A DNA stretch of 64,000 nt, from the NCBI GenBank assembly GCA_964416305.1, contig CAYQDM010000013.1, positions 47,428 through 111,427 of the forward strand, written 5' to 3'. Both the position numbers and the translations under genes were made by a program. A model generated the notes under the pieces. That model was not told the DNA's origin. It did not search any database and saw only the letters and a program-made list of their open reading frames with translations. Every line of letters starts with the position of its first letter. The first letter of the stretch is position 1. Shown here piece by piece: positions 18,871 through 27,035 of this stretch. This DNA comes from Acidaminobacter sp964416305 (GTDB taxonomy: Bacteria > Bacillota > Clostridia > Peptostreptococcales > Acidaminobacteraceae).

Positions 18871-19423
18871 ACGCACACTCCTGCAACCGAAAACGCGGCA
18901 GCCCGGACTCACCTGCCTTTCTCATGTCAGTTTGGCATATTCAGCCATTATACATTCTGTTTCTTACCTGTTTTTTCAAAATAACTACAAAAAACTTTTC
19001 CGGAGCTATTCAGCATCTTGCTGAATTAAATCAGTTAACACCCTGTTTCATTACAGGTGTTTGTTCAGATTCTCATCAGACTTGCCATTCGCAGAAAAGT
19101 AAGATTGTGGATTTGAATAGCTAACTTAACGGAGTCCAGTTTCGTTCATCAAAAATCGAAAATAATAAACTGGGATGCGTAATCAGCATTAAAATATCAA
19201 ATCGAATATATAGTTTTCAAAATATGTAATAGAGAGATGAAAAAAATGACTAACACTTGCAATATGAAAGTTTCTCAACACTTGACATAATAAATATTAT
19301 TTATTTAATGATACCATATCTAGTGAAGTAATCAAATGATAATCACTTATTTTCAGAATTATTTTTTTGAATCAAAAAAGCTGATTCTACAGTTTTACTT
19401 AATAATTATGGCCATTCTACGGA
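18871..19423 (-). promoter_or_regulatory. Gene-free leader and promoter region of the early flagellar operon
   Basis: No convincing gene lies here. On the minus strand there is a possible extended -10 promoter at 19308-19335 (TTGATT, 16 bases, TATCAT preceded by TGG) and a consensus-like TATAAT at 18946-18951 without a good -35. Between them are an inverted repeat ATTCAGCA/TGCTGAAT at 19008-19026, an imperfect one around ACACC-CTG/CAG-GTGT at 19038-19060, and a GGCAG/CTGCC hairpin at 18897-18917 close to the flgB start. No sigma28-type site and no cyclic-di-GMP riboswitch core was found. The length suggests leader-level control, which is inference. Confidence 0.5.
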
Positions 19424-19819
19424 TTACACCTTCTTATCAAAAATACCTGGTTCTGATCCACCAGTGCGTCTCATTTGAGCGGACAACTCTCTTGCTTTCT
19501 TTACCTCGCGCATTTCATCAATCAGAGCCTGCCTTTTGGCATTCAGCATCACCTGATATCCCTGATGCAGCGTCAAAATCTCTGCCATCAGTTTCAAATT
19601 GGCTTCTCTCAGCTCTGACAATACCGCTGAGGATGAACTGTCATTTTTCATCCAAGACAAATTGAACCTTTGATCCAAAGCATCTATCTGGCTCAAACAC
19701 TCATCAATCTGATCCGATTTGCTTTCCTCAGCACTCTGATCAAGTCCATATATTAACCTCCAGGACTCGAGGAATACCAGTCTCTGTCTTAGGTAGTCTA
19801 TTACACTATCCTGGTTCAT
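19424..19819 (-). CDS. FliT-like flagellar export chaperone candidate
   Basis: This 131-residue protein lies directly after fliS, where FliT-type chaperones of the filament cap protein FliD are usually encoded. It is helical and charged, without membrane segments, and contains LVFLESWRLIYGLDQSAEE and LREANLKLMAEILTLHQGYQVMLNAKR, a layout common to short helical secretion chaperones. Sequence motifs in this family are weak, so the call rests on size, composition and position. ATG 19819 has GGAGTG seven bases upstream, and an in-frame TTG at 19837 overlaps the fliS stop. It could also be an unrelated late flagellar protein. Confidence 0.65.
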   Translation of the reverse strand: MNQDSVIDYLRQRLVFLESWRLIYGLDQSAEESKSDQIDECLSQIDALDQRFNLSWMKNDSSSSAVLSELREANLKLMAEILTLHQGYQVMLNAKRQALIDEMREVKKARELSAQMRRTGGSEPGIFDKKV

Positions 19820-19833
19820 CCCCTTCACTCCAA

Positions 19834-20211
19834 TCAAAGATGCTGCCAGCTTGACCTAAGCTCCTCAAGGTATGTCCGGACTTCAGCCACAAGGACTGAA
19901 TCCTTTTTCACATTAGCTTGGACCAGGCTCCAATGAAAATAATCATATAACCGATACAATTGGCCAGCAATTTCTCCGCCTGCGTCGAAATTCAGAGTGG
20001 CCATCAGTTCTACCAGAATATCCTGGGTTTTTACCAATTTATGATGAACTGTTTCATAGTCTTTGCTTTCAATCGCTTTCTCAGCGACCATCAAATTGGT
20101 GACAGCACCGTCATATAACATCAGGAGAAGTTTTTTTTGAGGAGCTGTGCTGATCTGAGCCCCGCCATAAGCATTGCTCGCCTGTTTCAGTGCTGCGCCG
20201 TAACTTGTCAT
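19834..20211 (-). CDS. fliS: Flagellin export chaperone FliS
   Basis: FliS binds the C-terminus of flagellin and prevents premature polymerisation; in Bacillus it also affects the FliW-CsrA circuit. The product has 125 residues, beginning near YGAALKQASNAYGGAQISTAPQK, with the family motif LLLMLYDGAVTNLMVAEKAI at residues 29-48 and LNFDAGGEIAGQLYRLYDYFHW later. GGGAG precedes the ATG by eight to nine bases. It follows fliD by about 20 bases and is followed directly by the fliT-like gene. Confidence 0.95.
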   Translation of the reverse strand: MTSYGAALKQASNAYGGAQISTAPQKKLLLMLYDGAVTNLMVAEKAIESKDYETVHHKLVKTQDILVELMATLNFDAGGEIAGQLYRLYDYFHWSLVQANVKKDSVLVAEVRTYLEELRSSWQHL

Positions 20212-20231
20212 TGGACTACACTCCCTTTAAA

Positions 20232-21623
20232 CTATGTTGACTGCATACCGCCTAGCTGCGCGCTAAGCCAGTTCGCCTGGGCCTCAGACTTCTGGAGAGC
20301 TACGTCCAGCTTTGAAAACATATCCACATAATACGCTTCCTTTTTAAGCATTTTCTCTTCAAACGCCTCCATTCTTCGGTCCAAATCTCTGATCGCCCGT
20401 TCAATAGTTTGGTTCTTCCCAGCAATGGTGCCCTTGGATTTGTCAGTGAAAGCCAGGACCAGCGCTTCCAATTGGACGCCCATGCCCACCTTAGTAAGGA
20501 CAGGACCTTCTGCCGATGGTTGTTCCACAGTGTCTGAGAAGAATTGTTGTATACTTTGCGGATTCTCAGCGAAGGCTTTTCGAAACTTCGCGTCATCCAG
20601 TTTCAATGTTCCTTCTCGGTCTGCCGTGGTTAGACCTATTTCAGAAAGGTTTTTCATACCGGAAGCTGTTTCTGTCAGGTTGGAAGTGATGGCCTGGCGA
20701 AGCGCGCTTTGTAGACGGACCAATGCATTTTCACCATACAGCTTGCCCTGACTGCCAGCCACTTCTTTGCTGCCCGCAGCGGTTTGAGTTTTCAGGAAGG
20801 ATACTGTGGAATTGTATTGTTCAACAAAGGCTTTGAATGCCTCCACAGCCTTGTCCTGATCCTCCGTCACCGTTATTTCCAGGGACTCGCTTTCGCCTGT
20901 TGCCGACTTGAGCTGAAGGGTCATGCCCAGCACGGCATCTGTAATGGTATTGGTCTCACGAACCATTTCATGCCCATTGACGCTGAACTGTGATTGAAGT
21001 CCCAACGAGAGGCTACCCTCTTGAAGACCAAGATTCTCAAGAACGCCGATGTCCGTTGATTCAGCCGTGATCGCCTGGCTGCCATAACTCGCAGCGGAAA
21101 GTACCAGCCTCCCATCTATCACACTGGCTTCAACCCCGCTGGCCTGACTCTGTCGGTTGATGCTTCTGACAATGGTCCGGAGGGATTGATTCGCTTCGAT
21201 TTGAATAGTGGCTGTCGAGGTTTCGGAGGTGCTGAGAGTCAGACTGCCTGACAGTCCCAAGGCCACATCTGGATTTTTCTCAGTCATGGGCGTACCCGTC
21301 AGTGTTGAGCGTGTAGCCAACCGGGTAATTTTCACCTCATAGCTGCCTGCCGGTGCATCTGAGCCACCGCTGACGCTAAGCTTTGCAGCGTCTGAGGAGG
21401 AAAGCGTTCTTGAGTAATAGGTTTCCTCCTTTGACAAAGACTTAAGCTTTTCCATCAGATTATCAAGCCGGCTCATGACGTCCTTCCAGGCGCTTTTCTG
21501 ACTTTCGATCGCGGACTTTTTCTGGGTCATCAGCGTCAGCGGTCTTTTTTCAACTGCCATCAGCTTATCTATGACGGACTGATCCATGCCTGAATACGAT
21601 CCAATAAAATTAATGCCTGCCAT
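20232..21623 (-). CDS. fliD: Flagellar filament cap protein FliD
   Basis: FliD caps the filament tip and guides flagellin folding. The 463-residue product starts MAGINFIGSYSGMDQSVIDKLMAVEKRPL, close to the FliD N-terminal domain, with the coiled-coil stretch KKSAIESQKSAWKDVMSRLDNLMEKL and a C-terminal helical region ending with RMEAFEEKMLKKEAYYVDMFSKLDVALQK. The middle part is variable as expected. GGAGGTG lies before the ATG. Base composition is visibly more GC-rich than in the early operon genes to its left. Confidence 0.95.
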   Translation of the reverse strand: MAGINFIGSYSGMDQSVIDKLMAVEKRPLTLMTQKKSAIESQKSAWKDVMSRLDNLMEKLKSLSKEETYYSRTLSSSDAAKLSVSGGSDAPAGSYEVKITRLATRSTLTGTPMTEKNPDVALGLSGSLTLSTSETSTATIQIEANQSLRTIVRSINRQSQASGVEASVIDGRLVLSAASYGSQAITAESTDIGVLENLGLQEGSLSLGLQSQFSVNGHEMVRETNTITDAVLGMTLQLKSATGESESLEITVTEDQDKAVEAFKAFVEQYNSTVSFLKTQTAAGSKEVAGSQGKLYGENALVRLQSALRQAITSNLTETASGMKNLSEIGLTTADREGTLKLDDAKFRKAFAENPQSIQQFFSDTVEQPSAEGPVLTKVGMGVQLEALVLAFTDKSKGTIAGKNQTIERAIRDLDRRMEAFEEKMLKKEAYYVDMFSKLDVALQKSEAQANWLSAQLGGMQST

Positions 21624-21641
21624 ACAGCACCTCCGACTCTC

Positions 21642-22025
21642 TTACGCGCGTTTATCCACCAGTACTCCCACCAGATCCCACAAACTGTCCATAATCTCAA
21701 TAAGTTTCTCTGGTGGAATTTCTTTAACCACTTCTTTGGTCTCATTATTGACGAGTTTGATGACGACATCCCCGGTTTTCTCGTGGATTTCAAACTGAAA
21801 ATGGGTGTCTTTTCCAAAGATGACGGCATTGGCTTCATCAATAATTTTTTCCAGCTGCTCCGCAGATTTTTTGGTAGAATCTCCTTTAGCCGGTTGGTGA
21901 TGTGCCTGCCCAAATTCTTTGTCAATTTTCTTTTTACTGTCTTCAATTGGGGTCCGCTGCCCTTGCTCTTGTAATACCTTGAGCACGGGACTGGTGTGAT
22001 GTAACCGATCAATCCGGTGATCCAT
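21642..22025 (-). CDS. flaG: FlaG family flagellar protein
   Basis: FlaG proteins are small and influence filament length; the exact mechanism is not known. The product has 127 residues with a variable polar N-terminus and the conserved C-terminal domain FGKDTHFQFEIHEKTGDVVIKLVNNETKEVVKEIPPEKLIEIMDSL..., the family hallmark of a beta hairpin with a KEIPPE motif. ATG 22025 has GGAGGG eight bases upstream; an in-frame codon at 22049 lacks support. It lies between the flagellin gene and fliD, the usual place, and probably shares their transcript by read-through of the terminator at 22.1 kb. Confidence 0.93.
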   Translation of the reverse strand: MDHRIDRLHHTSPVLKVLQEQGQRTPIEDSKKKIDKEFGQAHHQPAKGDSTKKSAEQLEKIIDEANAVIFGKDTHFQFEIHEKTGDVVIKLVNNETKEVVKEIPPEKLIEIMDSLWDLVGVLVDKRA

Positions 22026-22080
22026 CCGGGTTCCCTCCACTTCACTCACTTACTTATGGGATCCTGATCCATGTTCAAAA

Positions 22081-22112
22081 CTAAGAAAAGAGCCGGCAGC
22101 AGCACCGGCTCT
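22081..22112 (-). terminator. Rho-independent terminator after flagellin
   Basis: The stem AGAGCCGG/CCGGCTCT at 22089-22112 with an eight-base loop is followed in the minus direction by TTTCTTAGTTTT. It lies 24 bases after the flagellin stop codon, and would uncouple abundant flagellin mRNA from flaG-fliD, presumably with partial read-through since no separate promoter was recognised before flaG. Confidence 0.85.
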
Positions 22113-22135
22113 CTCAATCTCCATTCGTCTCTCAA

Positions 22136-22969
22136 TTAGCGAAGAAGCTGGAGTACAGCCTGAGGCTGCTGATTGGCCTGAGCCAGCATGCTCGTGGAAG
22201 CTTGGGTCAGGATGTTGTTCTTTGTGAATTCCATCATTTCTTTGGCCATGTCCACGTCACGGATGCGGGATTCAGCAGCGGTGAGGTTTTCAGAGGCGGT
22301 TCCCAGGTTGTTGATGGTGTGCTCGAGGCGGTTTTGTTTAGCTCCGAGTTGAGATCTTTCGTTTGAAACTAATTCAATGGCAGTATCCAAAGTTGTCAAA
22401 TAGCCACTTATAGTTGCAGAATCTGCTGCAGTACCTACGTTTATGGCATCAACTGACAACCCGGTAGATGAATCCATGTTCGCAAAAGTCACATCTAGAC
22501 TCTGAGTATCATTAGCCCCAATTTGGAATGTGAATGTGCCTGTACTTCCACCTGTTCCGTCAAGAAGATTTTGTCCATTGAATTGAGTTGCTCCTGCAAT
22601 CCGGTCAATCTCGTCAATCAAATCTGTTATCTCTAACTGAATCTGCACACGGTCTTCTGTTGTATTTGTATCATTTGCAGCTTGAACCGTTAGTTCGCGC
22701 ATTCTTTGTAATACACTATGTGTCTCATTTAATGCGCCTTCAGCAGTTTGGATCATTGAAATTGCATCCTGCGCATTTCTTGAAGCCTGATTCAAACCTT
22801 TGATCTGGCCTCTCATCTTTTCTGAAATCGCGAGACCTGCTGCGTCATCACCGGCGCGGTTGATTCTCAGACCTGAGGAGAGCTTCTGGAGCGATTTGCC
22901 TTGTGCTTCTGTTGCTGCGGTGAGTCTGGAGTGTGTGTTGAGCGCGGATAAATTATTGTTGATTCTCAT
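22136..22969 (-). CDS. fliC: Flagellin
   Basis: This is the filament subunit. The 277-residue product has the conserved N-terminal D0/D1 region (MRINNNLSALNTHSRLTAAT, QKLSSGLRINRAGDDAAGLA) and the C-terminal counterpart ending ASTSMLAQANQQPQAVLQLL R. The central variable part is only about 60 residues, a minimal flagellin. ATG 22969 has GGGAGGA seven bases upstream; a longer frame to 23005 starts inside the leader hairpin and is not used. It has its own sigma28-type promoter at 23.07 kb and follows csrA, which together with FliW probably controls its translation. Confidence 0.97.
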   Translation of the reverse strand: MRINNNLSALNTHSRLTAATEAQGKSLQKLSSGLRINRAGDDAAGLAISEKMRGQIKGLNQASRNAQDAISMIQTAEGALNETHSVLQRMRELTVQAANDTNTTEDRVQIQLEITDLIDEIDRIAGATQFNGQNLLDGTGGSTGTFTFQIGANDTQSLDVTFANMDSSTGLSVDAINVGTAADSATISGYLTTLDTAIELVSNERSQLGAKQNRLEHTINNLGTASENLTAAESRIRDVDMAKEMMEFTKNNILTQASTSMLAQANQQPQAVLQLLR

Positions 22970-23062
22970 GATTTTTCCTCCCTGAAGGGTATATTTGGCA
23001 TCCATGCCGTTGGGTTTGCGGACTTCCGATCTGTACGGCCGTTACAGTTCTTCGCCCTTAAT
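22970..23062 (-). promoter_or_regulatory. Flagellin mRNA leader with CsrA-type hairpin
   Basis: The leader from the inferred start near 23060 to the ATG is about 90 bases. At 22997-23008 it forms GGC-AUGGAU-GCC, a hexaloop matching the CsrA consensus ANGGAN. The Shine-Dalgarno region CAGGGAGGA carries further GGA motifs 12-25 bases downstream. In Bacillus subtilis CsrA blocks hag translation by binding one upstream hairpin and the Shine-Dalgarno site, and FliW relieves it. The csrA and fliW genes lie immediately upstream. The stem is only three base pairs, so the site is a candidate. Confidence 0.6.
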
Positions 23063-23066
23063 GTCT

Positions 23067-23093
23067 ATATCGCCGTTTCCTGCGAAACGTTAA
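23067..23093 (-). promoter_or_regulatory. Sigma28-type promoter of flagellin
   Basis: On the minus strand TTAA, a 15-base spacer and GGCGATAT match the sigmaD/sigma28 consensus (TAAA, 15 bases, GCCGATAT) at 3 of 4 and 7 of 8 positions. It lies just after csrA and about 100 bases before the flagellin start. The same -35 word and spacing recur before flgM, which strengthens both calls. Confidence 0.8.
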
Positions 23094-23103
23094 GACCTTT
23101 TTT

Positions 23104-23310
23104 CTATTTTTTTAAAAATTTTCTTGCGGCCTCCAAAGCTGCCTTGTTTTCCTGTGATACCGCCTCCAGAATTTCCTTCCGGTGTACTTTTACCTCAGGT
23201 GGCGCGGAAATGCCAATCCGAACCTTGCCCTCCTCCACACCAAGGATTACAACCTCAATCTTGCCGTCAATGATCAATGCCTCGTCCAGTTTTCTAGTCA
23301 AGACCAGCAT
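23104..23310 (-). CDS. csrA: Carbon storage regulator CsrA
   Basis: CsrA is an RNA-binding dimer that represses translation by binding GGA-containing hairpins. The product has 68 residues and the family core MLVLTRKLDEALIIDGKIEV and KVRIGISAPPEVKVHRKEI. GGAGG lies six bases before the ATG, inside the end of fliW (17-base overlap), so the regulator and its antagonist FliW are translated together. Flagellin lies next downstream and is the likely main target. There is no terminator between csrA and the flagellin promoter, so some read-through into fliC is expected. Confidence 0.97.
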   Translation of the reverse strand: MLVLTRKLDEALIIDGKIEVVILGVEEGKVRIGISAPPEVKVHRKEILEAVSQENKAALEAARKFLKK

Positions 23311-23743
23311 CTTTGGCCTCCCCGCCTCGTCTCAGAGGCTCCCGGGTCGTGTAAACCGGATGGCTTAAAACCACTTGGCTGGCACTGCGTGTCTTAAGAT
23401 TGATGACTAAAGGGGCGATCAGATTCATGGTCGAAGCTTCAACCGGATTCTGAAGGGTAACGACTGCAAGGATCTGGACATCCTCCTCAGTGCTCAGTTC
23501 AAGGCTATGGCAGACAGACTCCGGGATATCGATTTCATAGTCCTCTATCCAATTCCAGGGGCTGGTTAGAATGAAACCGATTTGCTCCTCTTCCAGCGAC
23601 ATCAGGCCAAGAAAAGAGGTCTCAGGGATGTAAACCAATTCGAAGTTTCTCAGAGTCTCAAACCCAGGAAGTCCCTCAGGAAATACTACCCGGCCAACTT
23701 CATTATATCTGGAGGTCGGTTCAGCATGTATTTGAGCTTGCAT
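23294..23743 (-). CDS. fliW: Flagellar assembly factor FliW
   Basis: FliW binds either flagellin or CsrA; when flagellin is secreted FliW is freed and inhibits CsrA, allowing new flagellin synthesis. The 149-residue product contains the family motifs VVFPEGLPGFETLRNFELV and ILTSPWNWIEDYEIDIP, and the ending VLSHPVYTTREPL. GGGAGG precedes the ATG by nine bases. It lies between flgL and csrA, the conserved Firmicutes arrangement, and overlaps csrA. Length is normal for FliW. Confidence 0.96.
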   Translation of the reverse strand: MQAQIHAEPTSRYNEVGRVVFPEGLPGFETLRNFELVYIPETSFLGLMSLEEEQIGFILTSPWNWIEDYEIDIPESVCHSLELSTEEDVQILAVVTLQNPVEASTMNLIAPLVINLKTRSASQVVLSHPVYTTREPLRRGGEAKDAGLD

Positions 23744-23764
23744 GTTTTTATGCCTCCCTATGGG

Positions 23765-24679
23765 TTATAGATAGTCAAGCAGCGTCGGTTGAAGGATCTT
23801 AGCGCCTGTGGACAGCGATGCCTTATAGGTGTTTTCAAGCATAGCGAATTCCATGACCTTTTCAGCAAAGTCAATGTCTTCCGTTTTGGAGAGCAATTCC
23901 GTCAAACGCAGGGACTCCGAACTATTGAGCTCCATCATAGCCTCCAGACGGTTGGAGGTAGCGCCGTTGCTGGTTCTGAGACTGAGGAGTGTATCAATTT
24001 GCCCATCCAGCTGTTTTAGAATCTCGCCGCCTAGCTGCGAACGTTCCGGTGACACAGGATCCTTCAAACCTGTCACAAGTCGGTTCAGTGTACCTGCAAG
24101 GCTGGCAGGTGAGGCTGAATCCTCACTTCCCATTATTGCCTTCCCGGTGATGTTCATCTTAATGGTGACCCCAGTGAGAATTTCTCGCTCAAGAACACCA
24201 TCATCCCCGTTAAATGTCAACAACCCGGCAGTCTGGTCCACCGAAAAAGGCGGGGTCGTGGTTTTCGTGCCTCCAAAAATATATCGGCCATCAAAATTTG
24301 TATTCCCAACAGATGCGAGACCTTCAATGATCTGACCCACTTCTGCCTCAATAGCCTTGAATTCAGAGGCGCCCATGGTGCCATTGGCTGCGGCGATAGT
24401 CAGCTCTCTGAGTCTGATCAGGCTGGTTCCCATCTGCCCTAAAGCGCCATCTGTGGTCTCAACCCAGCCATAAGCATCCTCCATGTTTCGGCGGTATTGT
24501 GTATTATTGCCAATGGCAGACTCAAGCATCATAGCTTTTGAAACCATGGCCGGCTGATCAGATGGCCTGGAATATAATTTGCCGGAAGCCAGCTGATTCT
24601 GAGCCTTTTGCATGTTTCTCATATTTCGTCGGAGGTGAATCAGAAAATCTTCTCCCATCATGCGGTTAGTGACTCTCAT
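23765..24679 (-). CDS. flgL: Flagellar hook-associated protein FlgL
   Basis: FlgL is the junction protein between hook cap FlgK and the filament. The 304-residue product has the flagellin-like N-terminus MRVTNRMMGEDFLIHLRRNMRNM and the region NFDGRYIFGGTKTTTPPF, characteristic of FlgL, with a helical C-terminus ending MLENTYKASLSTGAKILQPTLLDYL. A GAGGAAAAG site precedes the ATG. It follows flgK by 14 bases and is followed by fliW. Its composition is similar to flgK and fliD. Confidence 0.95.
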   Translation of the reverse strand: MRVTNRMMGEDFLIHLRRNMRNMQKAQNQLASGKLYSRPSDQPAMVSKAMMLESAIGNNTQYRRNMEDAYGWVETTDGALGQMGTSLIRLRELTIAAANGTMGASEFKAIEAEVGQIIEGLASVGNTNFDGRYIFGGTKTTTPPFSVDQTAGLLTFNGDDGVLEREILTGVTIKMNITGKAIMGSEDSASPASLAGTLNRLVTGLKDPVSPERSQLGGEILKQLDGQIDTLLSLRTSNGATSNRLEAMMELNSSESLRLTELLSKTEDIDFAEKVMEFAMLENTYKASLSTGAKILQPTLLDYL

Positions 24680-24693
24680 TTTTCTTTTCCTCC

Positions 24694-26253
24694 CTATCTT
24701 CCCATGTTGATCAGGGTATCCAGCATGGTAACCAGCGTACTCATGACACGGGCATTGGCCTGATAGCCATTTTGAAACTTGATCAGCGCTGCAATTTCTT
24801 CATCTATAGATACCCCCATAACCGATTCCCGGCGTTGATGGAGCTGATTTAAAAGCGCTGTTTCATTGTCTTGCATGCTTCTGCTGTAGTTGGAGGAAAC
24901 ACCCAGTTGTGTAACTAAAGCACGGTATCTGCCGTCTGCAGACTCTCCGTTTGATGCCGTGAAGCTCATCGTTTCCGGGTCATAGGTACTGAGTTCTGTG
25001 TTTAATCCCACGTTGCGCAGGGCCGCAATGGCCAGCGCTCTGGATCCATCCCCCGCAGGCCCGTCCAAATCCTTTCCGGCTTGAAGGCTCCAGGGATCAT
25101 CTCTCAGTTCTTGGTTAACCCTGATATTATCTGCGCGAATCACTCCGCTGTCATCACCTGCAGTAAAGAACTCAGTGCCGGAATCCTCGCCGTAGACCTG
25201 ATTGACCAGATCCGCTAATCCGGATGCCACTTCATCAAGCTGACGGGCGTAACCCGCCGTCTCATCCAACATGCTTTGAAGGCCTTGGATGCGTCCGATG
25301 CTGAATTCGACAGGACGATACTCCAAAAAATCACCTTGAGTTTCCCTTGATGTGACAACCGCTGATCCCACTTTCCATTCAGCACCCTCATATTCAGATG
25401 CTGGAATCATTAGAGTTCGAAGTTCGTTCGAGCTTCCGCCGGCTGCCAGAATTACAGAGACATAGGCCGGCTCGTCACCATCGGCAGGGATCATTTCTGT
25501 AGACCGCACCACACTGAAAACGTCATTGGCAGGTCTGCGAATCAATTCTATACCATTTGTTTTTAAGGAAATCCCACCATCCTGGTTTTCCTGTACCTCA
25601 AACGTCACAAACCCTGAGAGTTGATCCAGCATTAAATCCCGTTGGTCCATCAAGTCATTTGGCGCGATGCCTCTATTGACGGATTCCATAATTTGCTCGT
25701 CAACGGCTTTCAACTGCTCCAGTCTGGTATTGACTTCAAAAACATTCTGTGAAATCTGGTTTAGAATATCAGATTCCAGCCCCTTAAGCTGAGAGGCAGT
25801 ATGGTTGAATCGATCCGCCAACGTCACAGACTGTTCCAGTACTAACGTTCTGGAAGTAGTACTCTCCGGGGTCTTGCTCAGTTCCTGCCATGCGTTCCAT
25901 GTGTCTCTCATGGCGGCGCTGATGCCAGTACTTGATGGCTCTGAGAAAATGATTTCCAACTGGTCGTTGACCTCATTCTGAGAGGCAAAAGTTTCGTAGC
26001 GGCTGGTTTCCAGTCTTACCTGTGTATCAATAAAGGCATCACGAATCCGCATAACACCCTCAGTTCTGACACCGGTACTGATCTCTCCTATACCGGGAAT
26101 CTGTTGGGGCACATTGGTCACCAAATTAACACGTTTTCTGGCGTAGCCCTCAGTCTGAGCATTGGCAATATTATTAGAGGCCGTGTTGACAGATTCCTGC
26201 ATGGCGCGCATGCCGCTATTGGCAATATTCATGGTGCTGTATATTCCTGACAT
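24694..26253 (-). CDS. flgK: Flagellar hook-associated protein FlgK
   Basis: FlgK caps the hook and begins the hook-filament junction. The product has 519 residues, normal for FlgK. The N-terminal rod/hook signature is ESVNTASNNIANAQTEGYARKRV, and the C-terminal segment IDEEIAALIKFQNGYQANARVMSTLVTMLDTLINM is diagnostic. ATG 26253 has GGGG eight bases upstream; an in-frame TTG two codons earlier is too close to it. The gene lies between flgN, whose product is the chaperone of FlgK, and flgL. Confidence 0.96.
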   Translation of the reverse strand: MSGIYSTMNIANSGMRAMQESVNTASNNIANAQTEGYARKRVNLVTNVPQQIPGIGEISTGVRTEGVMRIRDAFIDTQVRLETSRYETFASQNEVNDQLEIIFSEPSSTGISAAMRDTWNAWQELSKTPESTTSRTLVLEQSVTLADRFNHTASQLKGLESDILNQISQNVFEVNTRLEQLKAVDEQIMESVNRGIAPNDLMDQRDLMLDQLSGFVTFEVQENQDGGISLKTNGIELIRRPANDVFSVVRSTEMIPADGDEPAYVSVILAAGGSSNELRTLMIPASEYEGAEWKVGSAVVTSRETQGDFLEYRPVEFSIGRIQGLQSMLDETAGYARQLDEVASGLADLVNQVYGEDSGTEFFTAGDDSGVIRADNIRVNQELRDDPWSLQAGKDLDGPAGDGSRALAIAALRNVGLNTELSTYDPETMSFTASNGESADGRYRALVTQLGVSSNYSRSMQDNETALLNQLHQRRESVMGVSIDEEIAALIKFQNGYQANARVMSTLVTMLDTLINMGR

Positions 26254-26291
26254 GATCAAGCCCCTTTTCTGGCGGTTGTGAATCTCGCAGC

Positions 26292-26696
26292 TTAAATGGA
26301 TTTATCCAACCAGCCTGGCTGGTCGCTCAACGTCTGACGCTTTTCGCCTGATTCGGCATAAGTCGCCGGCACATCATTGTTTCTTATTGGAAGCAAGGCT
26401 TCCCTCAGAGCCGCTAAATAAGCTATAGACTGGCGGGCGAGCAACCCGTTGGTTTCCTGCAAAATACGAATCTGTTCCGCATACGTCCTTAACTCTTTTT
26501 TTACTTCTTTGTCCAAAGTCAACATTTGATTTGAATCCACCATTAGCTGATTCAATGCTATGGTCAGGCGTGTTTTTTTTTCTACCAAAGGGTCTAACCG
26601 TTCATAATCCAATTGAGTCATACAGTCTTTTTCTTGTTCCATCACGTTCAAAAGTCCTTGAAGGCGTTCAACGAGCTGCATCTCGAAATTATTCAT
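26292..26696 (-). CDS. flgN: FlgN-type export chaperone
   Basis: FlgN is the export chaperone of FlgK and FlgL. The product has 134 residues, helical and charged, with FEMQLVERLQGLLNVMEQEKDCMTQLDYERLDPLVEKKTRLTIAL near the N-terminus, a typical FlgN pattern, and no membrane segment. Its ATG overlaps the flgM stop by four bases and the gene is followed by flgK after 38 bases. Conservation is limited in this family, so context contributes to the call. Confidence 0.9.
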   Translation of the reverse strand: MNNFEMQLVERLQGLLNVMEQEKDCMTQLDYERLDPLVEKKTRLTIALNQLMVDSNQMLTLDKEVKKELRTYAEQIRILQETNGLLARQSIAYLAALREALLPIRNNDVPATYAESGEKRQTLSDQPGWLDKSI

Positions 26697-26989
26697 TCTT
26701 TCAATGACCTTTCCTGAAGAATTAGATCCGCCAACCGACCCGCAAGACGGTCTACTGAAAAATCATACGTACCCGAACTCAACATATCTTTGATTTCAAT
26801 GGCACGCATTGAGATTTCTTCAACATCAGCACCGTCTTTTATCAATGCAGTGAGGGCCTTGGCGGCACCAGAAAGTTCTAATCCGTCTTTCCCTTGCAGA
26901 GTCGAACTTTCCGGTTTTGAAGCGATTTTCGATTCTGATTTACTTAAAGTCTTATAAGCCAGATGCACATTAGGTGTAGTTATTTTCAT
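26693..26989 (-). CDS. flgM: Anti-sigma28 factor FlgM
   Basis: FlgM holds the flagellar sigma factor inactive until the hook is complete and FlgM is exported. The product has 98 residues: a disordered N-terminus and the conserved C-terminal sigma-binding region SMRAIEIKDMLSSGTYDFSVDRLAGRLADLIL. AGGAGG precedes the ATG by about seven bases. It is the first gene of the late operon and is itself preceded by a sigma28-type promoter, giving the expected negative feedback. The sigma factor gene itself is not in this window. Confidence 0.95.
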   Translation of the reverse strand: MKITTPNVHLAYKTLSKSESKIASKPESSTLQGKDGLELSGAAKALTALIKDGADVEEISMRAIEIKDMLSSGTYDFSVDRLAGRLADLILQERSLKE

Positions 26990-27035
26990 AGGAATCCCTC
27001 CTTATAGAGCACGAGCATAGTTTTGCTGTTAACTA

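Noticed and set aside
18871..19300. Cyclic di-GMP riboswitch or hammerhead ribozyme in the flgB leader (a CTGATGAG word is present)
   Set aside because: The conserved riboswitch core and the GAAA and third-stem parts of a hammerhead are missing.
19368..19386. GAATCA/TGATTC inverted repeat as terminator of the fliT-like gene
   Set aside because: In the minus direction it is followed by an A-run, not a T-run.
23074..23089. Hairpin CGTTTC-GCAG-GAAACG with a GGA as a possible CsrA site upstream of flagellin
   Set aside because: It falls exactly in the spacer of the sigma28-type promoter, so it would not be present in the flagellin mRNA started there.
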